NCBI GenBank assembly: GCA_013368375.1
Contig: JAACJP010000028.1
Location: forward strand, 186,001-250,000
Length of the DNA: 64,000 bases
Source: Tricholomella constricta
Taxonomy: Eukaryota > Basidiomycota > Agaricomycetes > Agaricales > Lyophyllaceae
Reading direction: 5' to 3'
The notes under the pieces are model-generated. The model did not search any database and was not told the DNA's origin. It saw only the letters and a list, made by a program, of their open reading frames with translations. The position numbers were made by a program, and so were the translations under genes. Shown here piece by piece: positions 43,384 to 56,552 of the stretch. The stretch's first letter is position 1, and each line of letters begins with the position of its first letter.

Positions 43384-46383
43384 TCAGAAATTTGAGGAGG
43401 TGTGACTTGGACCGCTATCGGTTGTAAGAGCGCTCGGAGTTAAGCCTTACAGGGATCCGTCACGGGACCTAGATCTGAAGTTTCTTCCGAGTCACCTTTG
43501 AGTACAGACATCGTATCACTAGTCCTGATGATCCTCAGTATCGTCTTCTGGTCGGACTTGGACAGCCTCAGCACATTCCTCATCCTTCACACCACATCGC
43601 TGTTCACAGATGTCGCCCAGACGTCTCCCAACTCTGTGTATTTCGATCAACAAATTCGGGGAGATCCCCGGCATTCTTTGGAGATAAATCAAGAGAGGCC
43701 GATGCCATTGGGACCACGGGAGACTGCATTTGTCTGGTGGCCTGTAACTCGCTGGGACACTATGGTTCTTTCTGTTAAAATTCTTTGGATTGCCGATCAT
43801 CTGCCTCCGAACTGGAATTCCATTGTTGAAAAGCCACCGGATTCAAAGTAACCTATCGGCGGAAATCCTTTAAATGGCTTGTAGTCGCTGGTTATTCCTG
43901 CCGATTTGCCGGCAGCACATTAAGTAAGTATCTTGAAACCAGGCGTATAGTGCGCAGTTCTCCGCGGTCAGTGTCTTCCATTTTCGCGCAACGATTTCGT
44001 GGCAATATCAAACTTTAATATTCAGCTACTTACAGCGTTTTCGGCGTAGAGCTCAAAGTCCAGATACTCGCGTATTTTAATGGAGAAATCCGACTGGTTC
44101 GCTCACTTGGCAAATAGCTCTTTGACTTTGTAGCCTTCGTCAGACCACCTCGAGTCTTGACTGGTTCCCTAGGCCTGGATTCCGAGGCTCTGGACTTGAC
44201 TCTTGCATGTGGGCCCATGTGGCCATATCCTCGTTAGTTCTAGTTCAACAACCACATGTTAATCGCCGCCACCGACATGGCTTTCGTGTGTCCAACTAAA
44301 TTAATCACATCTTTACATATAACCGGTAAGTGGAAGGCGCTTTTTGAGATACTCGTTCTTCGATTTCTTAGACCTGTGACATCTGTAACTACTGGATCCT
44401 CGGAGGCTTTGGCACTGCTTTGATTCTGTTCTTGCCATCGCTTTCACTGAGCCTTCTGGACCGATCATTGGTAGTTATTTATATTCGTCACATTCTCTTC
44501 TCTCTCAATCACCACGGACGATCAGCTAGGAGGTAAGAATGTTGAAATGACGTCCTATAGAAATAAGTCATTGCGTGCTCGTGTTTTCTCGCAGGTGATA
44601 TTGGAAGGCTGACTAGCGTGATGGAGGCCCGCCTATTGACTTGGAGACGTGTCGCATGTGGCAAGAATTATCCATAACATGCTACCAATAACTCTATATA
44701 CTTAGCTGAGGAGTAGATACGCTCCTTGGAATCTGATGACGCTCAGAGTCCGCTGACTGATCTCTTCCGCTTCAGGACCTGGGTAAACTTCGGTGGATAG
44801 AAGGGAACATCGTTTCGAGTCAGACTTTCCTTCCGTTTTATTTTGCAGAGTTGATTTCTCTGCACTCTGCTGATCATCACAAATTACAATGATGAATGGA
44901 ATCATGTCGTCCGGTGTCAGTTAATTAAGACAATACATATTGAACGTCGTTAGATCGGCGTCTGTGGAGATGAATCGTGAATGAAAAGCCTTCATATAGG
45001 GCTGGTTAATGGAAGTTGCCAAAGCATCGATACCAGTGCTGTCAAGAGGACACGGTGATCTGGATCAACGACACAGATCAACTCGCGTGGCAAGACCCCC
45101 CCCCCCCAAAATGGGGATATGTGTAAGCCAACGCTAACCCAAGCACGATCAACGATCAAGACACCACCGACAAACTCGCTCACCGACACTGTATCAGGAC
45201 CTCGACGTGCTCCCTGCAGCTGGATCGTCAGTGATCCTTTGCAGGGGGCTTTCTGGTGCATCCGACGCTCATTTTTGAATCCTCTTCTTGGTTTATTTAT
45301 TACATTGAACAACCACCGGCAGCCAGACGATAATGCACATACTGTACATGCCAACGCATCTGTCTATATCACTGGGTCCTATACATCATCATCTGTTCAT
45401 CCTACCGCTTATTCTCCTAATATCTTGTTTCCAAACCCATCAACTCCGAACTCTTTCCACAATGTCAACTCTACAAATGGAACATTTACGAGGTCCGAAT
45501 CTCAAAGAGAACGTCTTCGGTATTGTTGACTCATCGCTGAAGAGGAGGAGGAGGAGAGCAGTCGCGAAAGAGGTAGAAGATTCGCCGTTCGGCGATGGAT
45601 TCGAAAATCGGCATAGCCGAGCCGTCATACCTTCCCAACTTGGCAAGCCCTCATGTCACGGCATTTCCCGTTGTGGCTGCCACGCGACATCAGTTGTGTG
45701 CGAGATCCAGAGATCCGAGACCCCTTGAGTGCTGTTCCGTGTGATAACTGTTTTCGCGGAAAAACAAACAACATCCACCGATCGCCCTTATTGAGACGCG
45801 TTGTCACAGTCACTAGTTGTAGGAATCCGAGAAAGTGACAGGTTCGTAATATTTCTCAATTGTTCGTTGCTACCCATCACGCGCGACGGTTGTGTCTGAA
45901 AACGCCGCCCTTGAGCGATTGAGCGGCCAAAGACCGAAAGGGCCGTCTTACCCAGCAGCAACTCGCAATTTCGGAGGCCTCGGGGTCGGGGAGACCCACT
46001 GAAGCTATGATTCGCGGTTTTCTACATCTCGAATTGGAACATTTCACCATGGTCACGGGTATGGGCAACATTAGGGAGGATCTGACATCGATTGTTGCCG
46101 AGCTTTTCATCCAAATTCAATTTATCCGGCCAATCTCGTTAATGGACGTCGTCGTAACGTTATGACCTGGTTGCGATAAATAATTATGGTTGCTTTGTCG
46201 GCAACTGCTACCACGCATGCACATGAGTATCCACACCACCAGTGGTTCTACCCTGGCTCGTCTTCTCTCTTCTCAGCAACCATCTTCTTGCCCTCCCCCC
46301 GCCCCGCGTTGAGTCCCAGATGTTTTGAGGCTGCATCAAAGGACTCTCCGCCTCTTTTGTTTCTTGCCTATCCTTTCGACTGC
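43384..46383. other. 3-kb intergenic region
   Basis: No gene I can support. It contains a run of 12 C (45096-45107). Several short frames lack domains and splice links. The right end is the promoter side of the homeodomain gene, with an AT-rich taaataattatgg at about 46176. Confidence 0.45.
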
Positions 46384-48190
46384 ATGTCTAAATCGCGCTC
46401 AGCTACTCCCACACCTAATACTTTCTCCAGTAATATCACACCGTCCACCGAATCGACGACCTCACGAACCTACTCACACGAGCACACTCCTTCCGTCCCA
46501 ACTCTTGGAGGAGGCGAATCATCTTATCCTTCACGCCCCGCACATCCTCATTCCTTACCATCTCTCTCCTCCGAAACGAGCCACCGCGCATCACGACCCG
46601 TTCAACCAACTGAAAGCTCCACAGATCTAACAATGGCGAAAAGGTTCCGTAGAGAGTCTCCACAAATGTTGGGCGGACCCACCGACAAATCCAGTCCCTC
46701 ATCCGATTCCCAAGATGATATGGCAGACACGGAAATGGACGACAGGCAGGTTTCACAAGCTGAAGCGCCCGCGCCCGCCGTCCCACCGCCGAAGAAAAAG
46801 CGTACCCGAACTCTCACAACCCCACATCAATCTGCCGTCTTGCATGCGCTTCTCGCTCAGGTACGCTGCACTTTTTTCTCATGCCTGTTGAACGACATGC
46901 AACTTTGGTTTGTTTAACTTTTAGTCTCGCTTTCCTACTACGGCCATGCGCGAAGAAGTTGGGCGGTCCATTGGGCTCAGCGCCCGCAAGGTGCAGGTAA
47001 GATAGCAACCCGACTTCATATCGAATTATTGCTCATCGGCCTCTGTCCTTGTCTTGGCAGATATGGTTCCAGGTCTGTTCGGATATACAGATTTTACGTA
47101 GACTTTCACTGACATCTATTCATGATATCAGAATCAACGCCAAAAAGCGCGACGCCCACGCAGTCAAAGTGAAACCCGAAAGCGATTTCCCCAGTATGGC
47201 CCTTTTCCGGGCGGCCCTGAAAATACCGCTCTTGGTTCGTTCCCCCTCGCCCTAGACCAACGTCCTAGCCATCGCATGGGTCCAGCACCGCACTCCGCCT
47301 CTCAATCTGATGGTTCTGGATATCCAATTTCCAGTGGTTACCATTCCTCAGAATCGTATTCTGGCTCATTAGAATCACCTCCTCAGCTATTAGGCCCAGG
47401 GATGCCTGGCTCAGAGTTGCAGCCTGATTTACCATACCGAGGGCGCCCAGTTATCTCTTCAAGGCCTAGCACAGCGCTTGACTCGTGTGCAGCGTCGTCT
47501 TCTGGTTACACCGACCCCAGGCGCCGTTTCATGCGATCGCCTAGTCCTCCACGCTTATTTCCACTCCCTTCATCATCTAGACCCACGACTACCAGCAGAC
47601 TACATGACCGAGACTTCTCGCGTACTCTCCCTCCATTGATATTTAACCCAACACCTGGTCGTTCAAGCTTCTCTGCACCGGGTCCTCACGGCATGCATCC
47701 TTCTGCCTCACGCTCAGCCTTCTCCCCGCCCTATTACATTAAACGATCAACATCGCCGGAGGCTACTTTTGCACACCATCCTCCCGAGGCAGCCTCCGCT
47801 TTGTCCCTTGCACTTCCTCCTCCTTATACGCTCCAGCCACGTCCTCAATGGGACAACTCGACGTTCACAGCTTCTCTCCGATCTTCGGACTCACCGTCCT
47901 GGACGCGACACGGATCACGCTCCGCCAGCGGCAGTATTACCCCGCCACGTCAGCCACCGACAGATCCCAGTGCGCCCGTGCCCGAGGCTTCTACAATCGA
48001 GAGAGAAGCCGGGTTTGTCGAAAACGTGCGACCCCAGCGTTCAGGACGCTATGACCCCGTCCGCGCGACATTTATATACACGACTCCGAGCGAGCCACTT
48101 CACCCTTCTTCACCGGAAGCTGGTCACCGCTCACGCCGCGCAGACGATCATGAAGAGGTCCAAGGTGATCGCTCCCCCGCCCACTCCTAA
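46384..48190 (+). CDS. homeodomain transcription factor
   Basis: Exons 46384-46860, 46925-46996, 47061-47072 and 47132-48190, all joined in phase 0, give 539 residues. The homeodomain spans all four: KKKRTRTLTTPHQSAVLHAL in exon 1, SRFPTTAMREEVGRSIGLSA plus RKVQ in exon 2, IWFQ in a 12-nt microexon, and NQRQKARRPR in exon 4. WFQNQRQ is the recognition helix. The long C-terminus is Ser/Pro-rich and disordered. The start at 46384 (MSKSRSATPT) is the ATG nearest the recognisable Ser/Thr-rich N-terminus; an in-frame ATG at 46186 would add 66 residues. It resembles agaric developmental homeodomain regulators, but I cannot say which one. Confidence 0.85.
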
Positions 48191-48603
48191 TTTGCTTCAC
48201 GCCATTCACGAAAATCGCTACGTCGGCCAAACCAATACGTCTTTCAAACGTCTCTCACCGCTCGTTATCGAATCGAACCCTACGCTGTCTCTATACTTAC
48301 CTGTTTATCTAGGCCACATCTTCGACCTTTTAGAAACCCCTATAATAATTGTAGAGCTTTCACATTACTTGTAATCCCACCCCACCCAACCCCCGTTTGT
48401 TCGATTAATCCATCCATTCTTTTACTTAGTACCGAGACGCCTCAAGCCTCGCTGTAGCTCGCTCCCTTATATGTTTTCGAACGTTTCCAGAATACAGTAC
48501 AACTCCAAGATACCTACCTACTAATACATCCTTTACAATAATTCTCAAAAGTAAAAGCGGCGTATCCGATCGTCTCGGAAGGGGCGTGGAGAATATGGCC
48601 GTA
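48191..48603. other. convergent 3' region
   Basis: 413 bp between the stop codons of the homeodomain gene (+) and the TOPORS-like gene (-). No gene seen; contains both 3' UTRs presumably. Confidence 0.5.
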
Positions 48604-51472
48604 CTATTGCACATCGCTTCTTCTTTTTTCCGCCGCGAGTCTGACTTGTAACTGCGCCCGCGTTCTCAGCTGCGCCTCTATCAGGTGAGGACTGACAACT
48701 GTATCTATGGCCTTGCCTGGAGTCCTTGAGTAACTGTCGTGGTCAGTATTTGGAGGTTTTCCGCAATGGTCGGCTGCAGACAAGGATACACCAGTATCGA
48801 CGTTGAGCGCATGGTGTTTTTCTCGCTCGAGCCTGGCGAGCAGCTTGGTGCGATTATCGGACGAAGGGTGAGATTGGTCGTTGATGTGGGCGGATATAGA
48901 TGGGCGCTCATCACTGGAGTTGCCCCACATTGCCATGTGGTGGGCATTAGACGGTGCTTCATGATGGCGAAGATCGTCCGATGATCTCGATATGGGAATT
49001 TGGTATAGCTGGAGAGAGTTTTTGTTGGTGGCACGACCACGAGTTGATGTCGCTCGAGGTGACGGAGAATTTTCTACCCCGCTCTTTGCCTTTCCTCCAG
49101 TAAAATCCTCCGCGGTTGCTATATAACCCGGCGGCGACGCTTGCGTTGGTATGGATTCATGAGTAAAAACACGCTCTTGAATTCCTGGACGCGACGCGGA
49201 CGATGACGACGGAACAACGGCCTCTGATTGTGAGATGGAACGAGGGTTCAAGTCCACGCTCCTATCATTTTTAGCCATGCGAGCGCGTGTCCGCGCCATT
49301 ATTTCGGGTGCGGACATCCTGCTTGGTTGCACCGTCGTGCGGTTGTCAGCAGACGGTAGTCCTTGGTGTCGGTTGGCTGTGCTTCCTAGAAATGTGAGAG
49401 CGTTGAACTCGGGCCCACGATCCGTCGGCCGAGCCATCTCCGTGGGATCTGTCAAACGAGCCAACAGAGCTGGGACCGTGGAAGAGCTTTCCTGAGTCAA
49501 GGAAGATATACCAGGGTGGCGTTCAGCGTCTATGCACCGCTTCCCCTTCTCCGATTGATTTCCACTGCCGTTAGAACGTGCTTCGGTTCTCAAGGTCAGA
49601 TGGGCTTGCACAGATTCAAGAAGAGTGCGATTTCGCGGAGGTTTTGTCCGTATCAATGTGGAAGCTTGTGTCTGAGGCGCGTGAGAGTCCAGCCGGCTGT
49701 CTCCTTGCGCCACGAAAGCTGATCCAGCAGCTGCTTGAGGTCCCGGGCGATCATGCGCAGCGACGTCCTCGGTGATCACTGACTCCGGTTCGGGATCTGC
49801 TCGTCCTTTTCCCTTGGCGGTTCCTGTTGGCCGTCGGGAGGTGCCGCGAACAGCATCATCTACAAAAATAATCAAGCCCAATGTTATCAGCAACTCCTTG
49901 ACAACACGTACTCAGGCTTGAATTAGTCTGGTCCCTTGGACGGTCTTCGTTGTGATGGCGTCCTCCGCTGCGGGATCGGTGGCGGTGTGGTGATGTGAAT
50001 GTGGCCCGTCTCTGATTTGAGCTCGGATAATGTCTGCCTGATGGAGACCACGATATCGACCTGTCCCTGCTTAGCGATCGGACATGACGAGATCGAGAAC
50101 GAGAACGGGAGTGAGAATGAGACCTGGAGGGAGAATGGGATCGGGACACCGTGAGCCATCTCCTACCCCGGCGTTGGTCCGGCGGAGAGGGATCTTCTGG
50201 CACAGTATCATACTGCTCAACAACGGCTCACTGATTACTACAGTCGCGTCGCAGAACGGAAAATGTGAGACTCACCTGAACGACCGTGTCGTAAACAAAC
50301 AGATCGCGAAAGGGCGATCTAACATATGAATAGACCTCTGGAACGCAGGTGATTATCAATAACGGGTTCTAATACTTCACGTAGATTGAAGGCGAAGAAG
50401 CCACTGGCTCGCTCGTGATAACAGCAATGACCTTACCATGCGCAAAATGCTCAGCATTAACGTGACGCCCGCCTTCCACGTATGGAGAATCCATGTCCAA
50501 GAACTCGGCAAGCAGCTTCACGGCGGACTCGGATCGAATATCGATAGCCTTCATCACCGATATCGTGAATGAGGTGAGAAACTGCGATTGTGATGAATGA
50601 GCGAAGTTAAGGCAGGCGCACAAGGCTCTCCACGCTAACCTCAACATCCAGATCGTCCCACACCTGTAGCTCTCTTCGCAAGAACGTCGTGGTTCTGGAT
50701 ATGAGCTCAGGGGAGGCAGTGAACTGCGCAGGCGTAGGGTATGGACGGTATCGGGTGTACGAGTTGGATGCGACATGCTGTGTTGGAACTGACATGAGCG
50801 TCTTTTCTAGAACAGACAAGCGGAAACCGGGCAAACGGAATCGAATGGTGTAGATTCCCGAACAGTTCTAATGTCGTCCAGCGAACAAAAAGGCCGTCCA
50901 TCCAAAGAAAAACGGAACACGCACCTTCGCATACAAATTATGTCTGTAGATCCATCTTCGCTTCTCAATAGAGCGTGTAAGTTTATCGCTTGCCTCCCTC
51001 TCCTCCCTCAACCTCCGTTCACGCTCTCTCTCCCGTGCCGTTCGCCGCCTGCGGAAAGCTTCATCAGAAGCCACTCTATTCCGTTCTGGTTGCTGTGACG
51101 TGCGCAACGGTGCCAAATAGTGCTTCCTGAAATCGTATTTCGATCGAATATTGTGTATTAGGTGATCCCCAATGGCCTGCGAACACAGTGGACATCTTCG
51201 GGATTGCTCTGAAAGATGTTTTCGTCACGCATTCAACTCTCGTCGAATTGAAATTCGACTTTACCTGACCATAGGAGCACGCACTCGAAACAGAATTCAT
51301 GGGAGCATGTAGGTATCACCGTGCGATCGACAATGGCCTGCAAACATATGCTGCATTGAAACTCGTCGTCCGCAGCAGCAATTTCGTTCCGAGGGTCCTC
51401 ATCCACAACGGAAGACGATATTAGTTCGAGCTTTACACGCTTTGAAGGTGGGCTCGTCGACCGACTACTCAT
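48604..51472 (-). CDS. TOPORS-like RING E3 ligase with SR-rich tail
   Basis: One multi-exon gene, MSSRSTSPPSKRVKLELISS at 51472 to AEKRRSDVQ at 48604. C3HC4 RING: CSICLQAIVDRTVIPTCSHE, FCFECVLLW, CPLCSQ, joined across a 60-nt intron in phase 1. Next come IGDHLIHNIRSKYDFRKHYL, the charged helix RRRRTARERERERRLREERE, then RRWIYRHNLYAKHVASNSYT, FLTSFTISVMKAIDIRSESA and AVKLLAEFLDMDSPYV, NAEHFAHEVYSY, the conserved region after the RING in TOPORS. A Ser/Arg tract (SRSHSPSRSHSHSRSRSRSR) and a disordered C-terminus follow. TOPORS-type proteins are nuclear ubiquitin/SUMO ligases; targets here are unknown. The start is chosen at the ATG before the acidic pre-RING segment. Confidence 0.83.
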
Positions 51473-51811
51473 CCAAGGTGGTGGTTCAGGTTCAGGAACT
51501 CGATAAGGCCTATAGATTAGATAAGCGCGTCCAGTTGCGTCTCTTTGAATTTCTGCGAATATCGACCACAATCCAAACTTGAATCTATATCTATGCCCGA
51601 TTAACACCAGGCATATGCGTAAGTAAGTACCATGGTTTACAAGACACTATTGAATTTTAGAAGGATTCCGATCGAGGGCCCGAATTAACCACTGTCCGCA
51701 GAAAACTGAATCATTGACCAAGCAAGGTAAGCCGGAAAACATGGGTAATTGAGCGTTATTGCTACTACAGAGAATCAGAGGCACCAATGACGGTCTACAT
51801 GGAAGACTTCC

Positions 51812-53243
51812 TATAAGAAATCGAGTTTAATTGCGTGACCGTACCTTCCCAAGTACCACGCTTCACTCATCTCTTTATACTTGCGGTATTCACCCATCCT
51901 TCCAAGGCCAGCCGAAGCAGCTATTAACATCGAAATGTGGGTGCCATATTCTTTGAGGCCTTGCTGGCCAGACGCCTCAATCGTCGCCATCCAATCTTTG
52001 CTGTGCTGCGTTCTGTCGATGTTACCTTTGGGGTCACGATTGTAGGACCACACGGAAGGTTCCAAAGTGCTCTCCTTGATCTTCGCAAGCAGCGCATCAG
52101 AGGTCGGGTCAGAGCAGAGGCTGCAGGTACATTCGAAACCGTAGGGCTTGAGGCTCGCCTGGCGTTCAGCGGTAGGCTCCGAGGTTGAGCAATAGGCGAT
52201 AAAAATCTCTTCGTCTTTCTTAATGTCGCGGATGGCCCGAAGCTGGGATGAGAAAGAGGCCATGGTGAAGCCGTATGCGGCATTCGGGGCGCAACTGCAC
52301 GATTAACGAAGTTAGGTTCGACAAGGCGTCGCAACGTTGCTCATTGATGCGCACCTGTGGTTGATACGAGAGATTGCGTCGAAAACCGCGGTGTACCCAT
52401 AATCGCCTGCATCCAAGTCAGATTTCTTTGTCTTTTCTATGATTCCAATCCCGTTCGTCCTGATTCTGCCAAAAATAGGCCCGGAGCCATCTTCCGTGTG
52501 AGAATTGTGCAACGCGAGGAACGCAGCACGATTCTCTGGAAGCATCCTGCCGAGACAGTTCTCGAGGCGTTTCTCATGCTCAACCATTCTCGCCTGCATG
52601 ATCTGAAGAAGAGTCGGTTCGAAGCTTATTGGGAGGTTCAGAGGCAGAGGTGGGACAGCAATAGGAGACACGAGGAGAGGCCGTTCGGATACGATAAGAT
52701 CGCCCATCTTGATATTTCGGGTGGCAAACATACCAATCCCAAAACGAGACGGTCCGATACGATGACGAACCTGAGGTGGCCTGGGTACAGGCGATGGAAA
52801 GCCAGGTGTCGATACGATCTCGCGCTTTTGCTTTCCTCCCAAGAACAGACATTCGGTCCAGTTATCCGGATTGTCCGCGAGAGTGTCCCCAAAAGATCGG
52901 GAAGGGAGAGTGGTGCAAATGCATGCGTTATCAGGATAAACCGTGGTACTACTATCGTACTCTTTCACGATAGCTTCGGAAGGTACATAGCCTTCGGGGA
53001 GAGCTAAATCCCAGATTAATAGATGCGCACGCCGAGGGATGCAAGGAATAAATGACATACTTGTGTCCACTTTCCCAATGGGAAGCTTCATTTTGATCGG
53101 GACTTTAACAAAGGACATTTAGCGATAGATCAAAAAAATCGAAGATAAAAGCAATGATACACACCTGGTTCCACGGGAGTGTCGGGTCCACGGATTTCCA
53201 CAGACCGTTTGGCCCGTTTCGTATTCAAGAATCCTCGTTTCAT
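51812..53243 (-). CDS. SET-domain protein (SMYD-like, common agaric family)
   Basis: Exon 1 starts MKRGFLNTKRAKRSVEIRGP at 53243. Introns at about 53155 and 53057 join it through VPIKMKLPIGKVDTT to LPEGYVPSEAIVKEYDSSTT. The SET domain reads FGIGMFATRNIKMGDLIVSE plus RPLL, then DAISRINHR, CAPNAAYGFTMASFSSQLRA and IRDIKKDEEIFIAYC. The NHRCxPN-type box lies across an intron (about 52350-52295). The post-SET Cys cluster is FECTCSLC. The family probably methylates protein lysine and is widely duplicated in mushrooms; substrate unknown. It lies head-to-tail behind the TOPORS-like gene, 340 bp away. Confidence 0.85.
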
Positions 53244-54630
53244 AATAGGGTGGAGAGAGCGCTCGATAGTACAGTCTTTTTCAAGGGAGCAGTCAGTAGT
53301 GAGGGTTGGGTGTTTGACGATAAGATGGATCATCAAGTGCATGCTTATATCCATTCTGAATCAGCTGGGAAGCTCTCCAAACGAGGACAATGGACGATGA
53401 TTGGCGACACGTGTAGGCAGTGGATCCACACAAGAAGTTACGGACCTTTGCGAACCATCGCTGATCCCAGGGGATTCGTAGTGACTCGTTGACTCGTTTC
53501 GCGGCGTTGAAGAAAGCATTCCATTGTTCTTTTGACCCCATGACAGCGACTGACAGAGTCCTTTGCTGCACCAAATCAAAAGCCAGACAATTGAATAGAA
53601 ACACCGCAGATCGAATCAGTGAATACGATGGTGAGCAATACAATTGGCAGAGGTTGATGAGAATCATGCGAACAATCGCGAAGATCAACTTGGTAAGGGT
53701 CTGTGTAAGTGTCTGTGCCTGTTGATTGACCCCACAGTGGCCCGGGTAAGAAAACATTGCTTTCCGTTATCCAGAGTAAAATGCTGTTGATCCTTTTGTC
53801 AGGAATCTTTGAGAGAACACATTAAAAAACCTATGAAAACTGACCAAGTGAATATTCTCATCGTACAAGTAAGGGTCTTCATCTTAGCCGGGGTCTCGTC
53901 TCAACCATATCATGCAGCCAGAAAGGTATAAACGCATCGCTGTCAGTTTTACATCAATTCGTGTCATCTTCCTTGCATCGTGCGTGTCATTTTTCTTCCA
54001 TAATCCATTTGTGTCTGTCCTAATACAGTTGTCTGGCTTCAGTAGTACAATGCCGCATCGAAGAGTTACTCCGTTGGCAGCTGCACCCACCAAAGGATAT
54101 GATCATCTTGAAGATCAGTCTTGTCACGGGAGTAAAAGAACAATAACCCAGCCTCTCGCGATCAAGCGTGCCAGCTCTAGCTAGAGGGAGTGACTCGGAA
54201 TGACCGGACAAAACAGAATCTGTTACATGGCTTTGATCAAGGTGCCAGGAAGTCGGATCGGCCAGGTCACAGGTGCAGGTCAGACCTTGGACCCAGACCT
54301 CAGACCTCGGACCTGTGGTCAGTTGTTTACTTATGGCTTTAATGAGCAATATAAGCAAAGCCTACATGATGTCTCGTCGCCATCAATACCAGCGTCAAAG
54401 CCCTCATCGCCATCGTCAAAGCACTGGTCATCAGTAAACCCACCGTCAAAGCGCCATCCACTATCAAATCCACCATGTCGCAACCCTCCTTGCTGCTCAA
54501 AGCTTCCTAGTAAGTGATCTCACTCTCCTGTCAAAGCTGCTGAAGACTCCCGTTGCCAAAGCTGCCCTCCGCTCGCTCCTCCCGCTTGGCCCTCTTCTAG
54601 CATTTATATACCACCACCCTGTACTAGACT
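53244..54630. other. intergenic, no gene seen
   Basis: No domain or spliced frame is supported. Between 54370 and 54480 a loose catcgYcaaag/ccRtcaaag repetition is visible, of no obvious function. Confidence 0.45.
54603..54608 (+). promoter_or_regulatory. TATA-like box before the Cys-rich TE-associated gene
   Basis: tttatata lies about 25 bp before the ATG at 54631. The short distance would give a very short leader, so the downstream ATG at 54643 is also possible. Confidence 0.3.
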
Positions 54631-56482
54631 ATGCAATACAAGATGCCTGATCCTGAAATTACTCGTATCGTGTCTTGCATTCAGTGTCGACAGCCAATGG
54701 GCGCACTCCGAGTATACGAAGGTACCTCACCAGGAAGGCAACATCTTAGGGGAAGGGTGGTTCAAACAGTATGTCATCATTAACTTCAGCTTGTTTTGAT
54801 GCTTACTGCCCTCTCAGTGCATTCAAGGTTCATGCCACTGGACCGTCTTTCATACCAACATTTCATACCAGCATACCGACGCCGAGAAGCTTGTACAGCG
54901 TGTACTCGCAAGGGAGACTCGGGCACCTCTTCCTGATGACATCACCAATGCACCTCTTCGCCCTGCTGCACCCACTCTCATCACCGAAGGTGCAGTCTTC
55001 TGCATCAATGCATGCAAGACGAAAGGTGGTAATCGAACGCGAGGAAGCCAAGCTTGTATCGAGTTGAAATGCAAGACATGCTGTAGGGATGCCGCACAGG
55101 ACGCGAAGGCCAACAACTGTCCACGAGATCCATGCAAGGCACACAAGATCCTTGCTGTCACTGATATCCAACCTTCCATGTCCCAACGAAGTGCATCTCG
55201 GGCCTCGACTCCACGAGCGCAATCACAGTCATCAGAATCATCAGATTTTTCTACTCCGGAGCCACTTTCGCCCACTCCCACTTCCTCTTCTCGTCCAACG
55301 CCATCTCAGCCATGCCCTCAGCCTTCACAATCACAATCACAGCCACACTCTCAATTTCTTACTGCTACAAGCCGTCGTCGTGCTCTTGCGCAACCCATAG
55401 GCCCCAACTGGCTCGAGAGAAAGACTGCGGCTGATCAAGAGAAGACATCAATAGAAAGTCTCAAGGTTCGCCGGCAGCAGATGGATGAGATTGTCAAAAA
55501 GACTTGTACATTTGTAATTTATCGCAAGGTATGTATGCTCTCTAGTCTTTATCTCGCAACGTTACTGATAAATGTGTTCAACAGAGTGGTGCGTCCTCCT
55601 ATCGAGCTCCGCCGTGAAGTCAAGACCTATCCGCAGCTCGAGCTCTATGCGACACTTGCAGACTTGATGGAAGAATTCAAGCTCACGCGCAAGTCTTTAT
55701 TCGACTTTTGGGATGCGGGACACTGGGCGGTTGTTACCGCAGAGACACCCATTATTGTAGAAAAGGGTCGCCGCATTCTCCTACGCTTTCGGCCATCTTT
55801 CGAGGAGCAACTTTCCCTCACCGACTGTCCAGGAATTACCGACGAGCTGGCATGACAACCTCGTACAACAGGAACCAAACGTGGGGGGGAAATCGAACTC
55901 GTATCACCCTTGAAGAAGGCCGCAAAGTCATCAACAGCTTCGTCGTCAGTCTCTTCATTGTCAGTCTCCTCATTTCTCCCAGCATCATCTCTCCCTCCCC
56001 GCATCTCTATGACACCTCTTCTCAAACTCGAGCCTGACGCGGCTCATGTTGCACGAGATTTTATGGAAATTGATGGCATTGCAAGGGTCAAGACACTCCA
56101 GGAGCTTCCTATCGCAAGCTGGGATGCCGGATGGAAGCAGATCGCACAACTCATCGACAAAGATCCTCGCAACGTCATGGAGAGCGAGAGCTTTCCCAAG
56201 GTCTTCGGAATTACTTATTCAAAGTCGTCGGTCTGCAAGTACAAGAGCGACTTCAAGAAGGCACCCAAGGAGCTTCGAGACGAGTTCATCATGATGGGCA
56301 ACGTCAAAGCTGCCACTTGGCGCGAGTTCTCTAGGGCGGCGAGAACATGGAGGCCTATAGATGCTCATCACATTCCCATTGCTTCTGCAATCGATCTCAC
56401 CATCGACGACTCTGATCACGAGGATCAGATCCCTGTAGTCCCTACTCTGACCCCTCCTGCTTATTCTGCATCAGCAAAGTGA
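54631..56482 (+). pseudogene. TE-associated Cys-rich protein with SIM-like tail, broken by an in-frame stop
   Basis: Exons 54631-54768 and 54818-55528 read cleanly: an N-terminal Cys pair (CIQCRQPMG...CIQGSCHW), a second cluster (CINACKTKGG, CIELKCKTCC, CPRDPCKAHK), a Ser/Pro/Gln linker and SLKVRRQQMDEIVKKTCTFV. The next block (RPPIELRREVKTYPQLELYA) is not in phase after the obvious acceptor at 55584, so there is a frameshift or an unspliced in-frame intron. A TGA at 55853-55855 then interrupts a frame that resumes at once (QPRTTGTKRGGEIELV) and continues to 56482. The tail IDLTIDDSDHED is a SUMO-interaction-like motif. Such Cys-cluster proteins are frequent near mushroom transposons; function unknown. 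Stop readthrough or a sequencing error is possible. Confidence 0.6.
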
Positions 56483-56514
56483 GCAAATGGCTTGTCAGGC
56501 TTTTTCTGACTTGT

Positions 56515-56552
56515 CACGACCTGTTGACCTGCGACAAGTCAACAGGCCCGAA
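56515..56552. repeat. hairpin with cctgttgac arms
   Basis: cctgttgac and gtcaacagg are exact inverted 9-mers separated by 9 nt. The motif cctgttgacctgYgac recurs at 58217-58232. They could mark ends of a small inserted element between them. Confidence 0.5.

Noticed and set aside
45096..45107. Run of 12 C as a regulatory element
   Set aside because: Homopolymer tracts of this length are common and often sequencing-sensitive; no gene lies near enough to assign a role.
50369..50834. Two separate small minus-strand genes
   Set aside because: Their sequences (NSYTRYRPYPTPAQF, FLTSFTISVMKAIDIRS) join by splicing into the post-RING region of the TOPORS-like gene.
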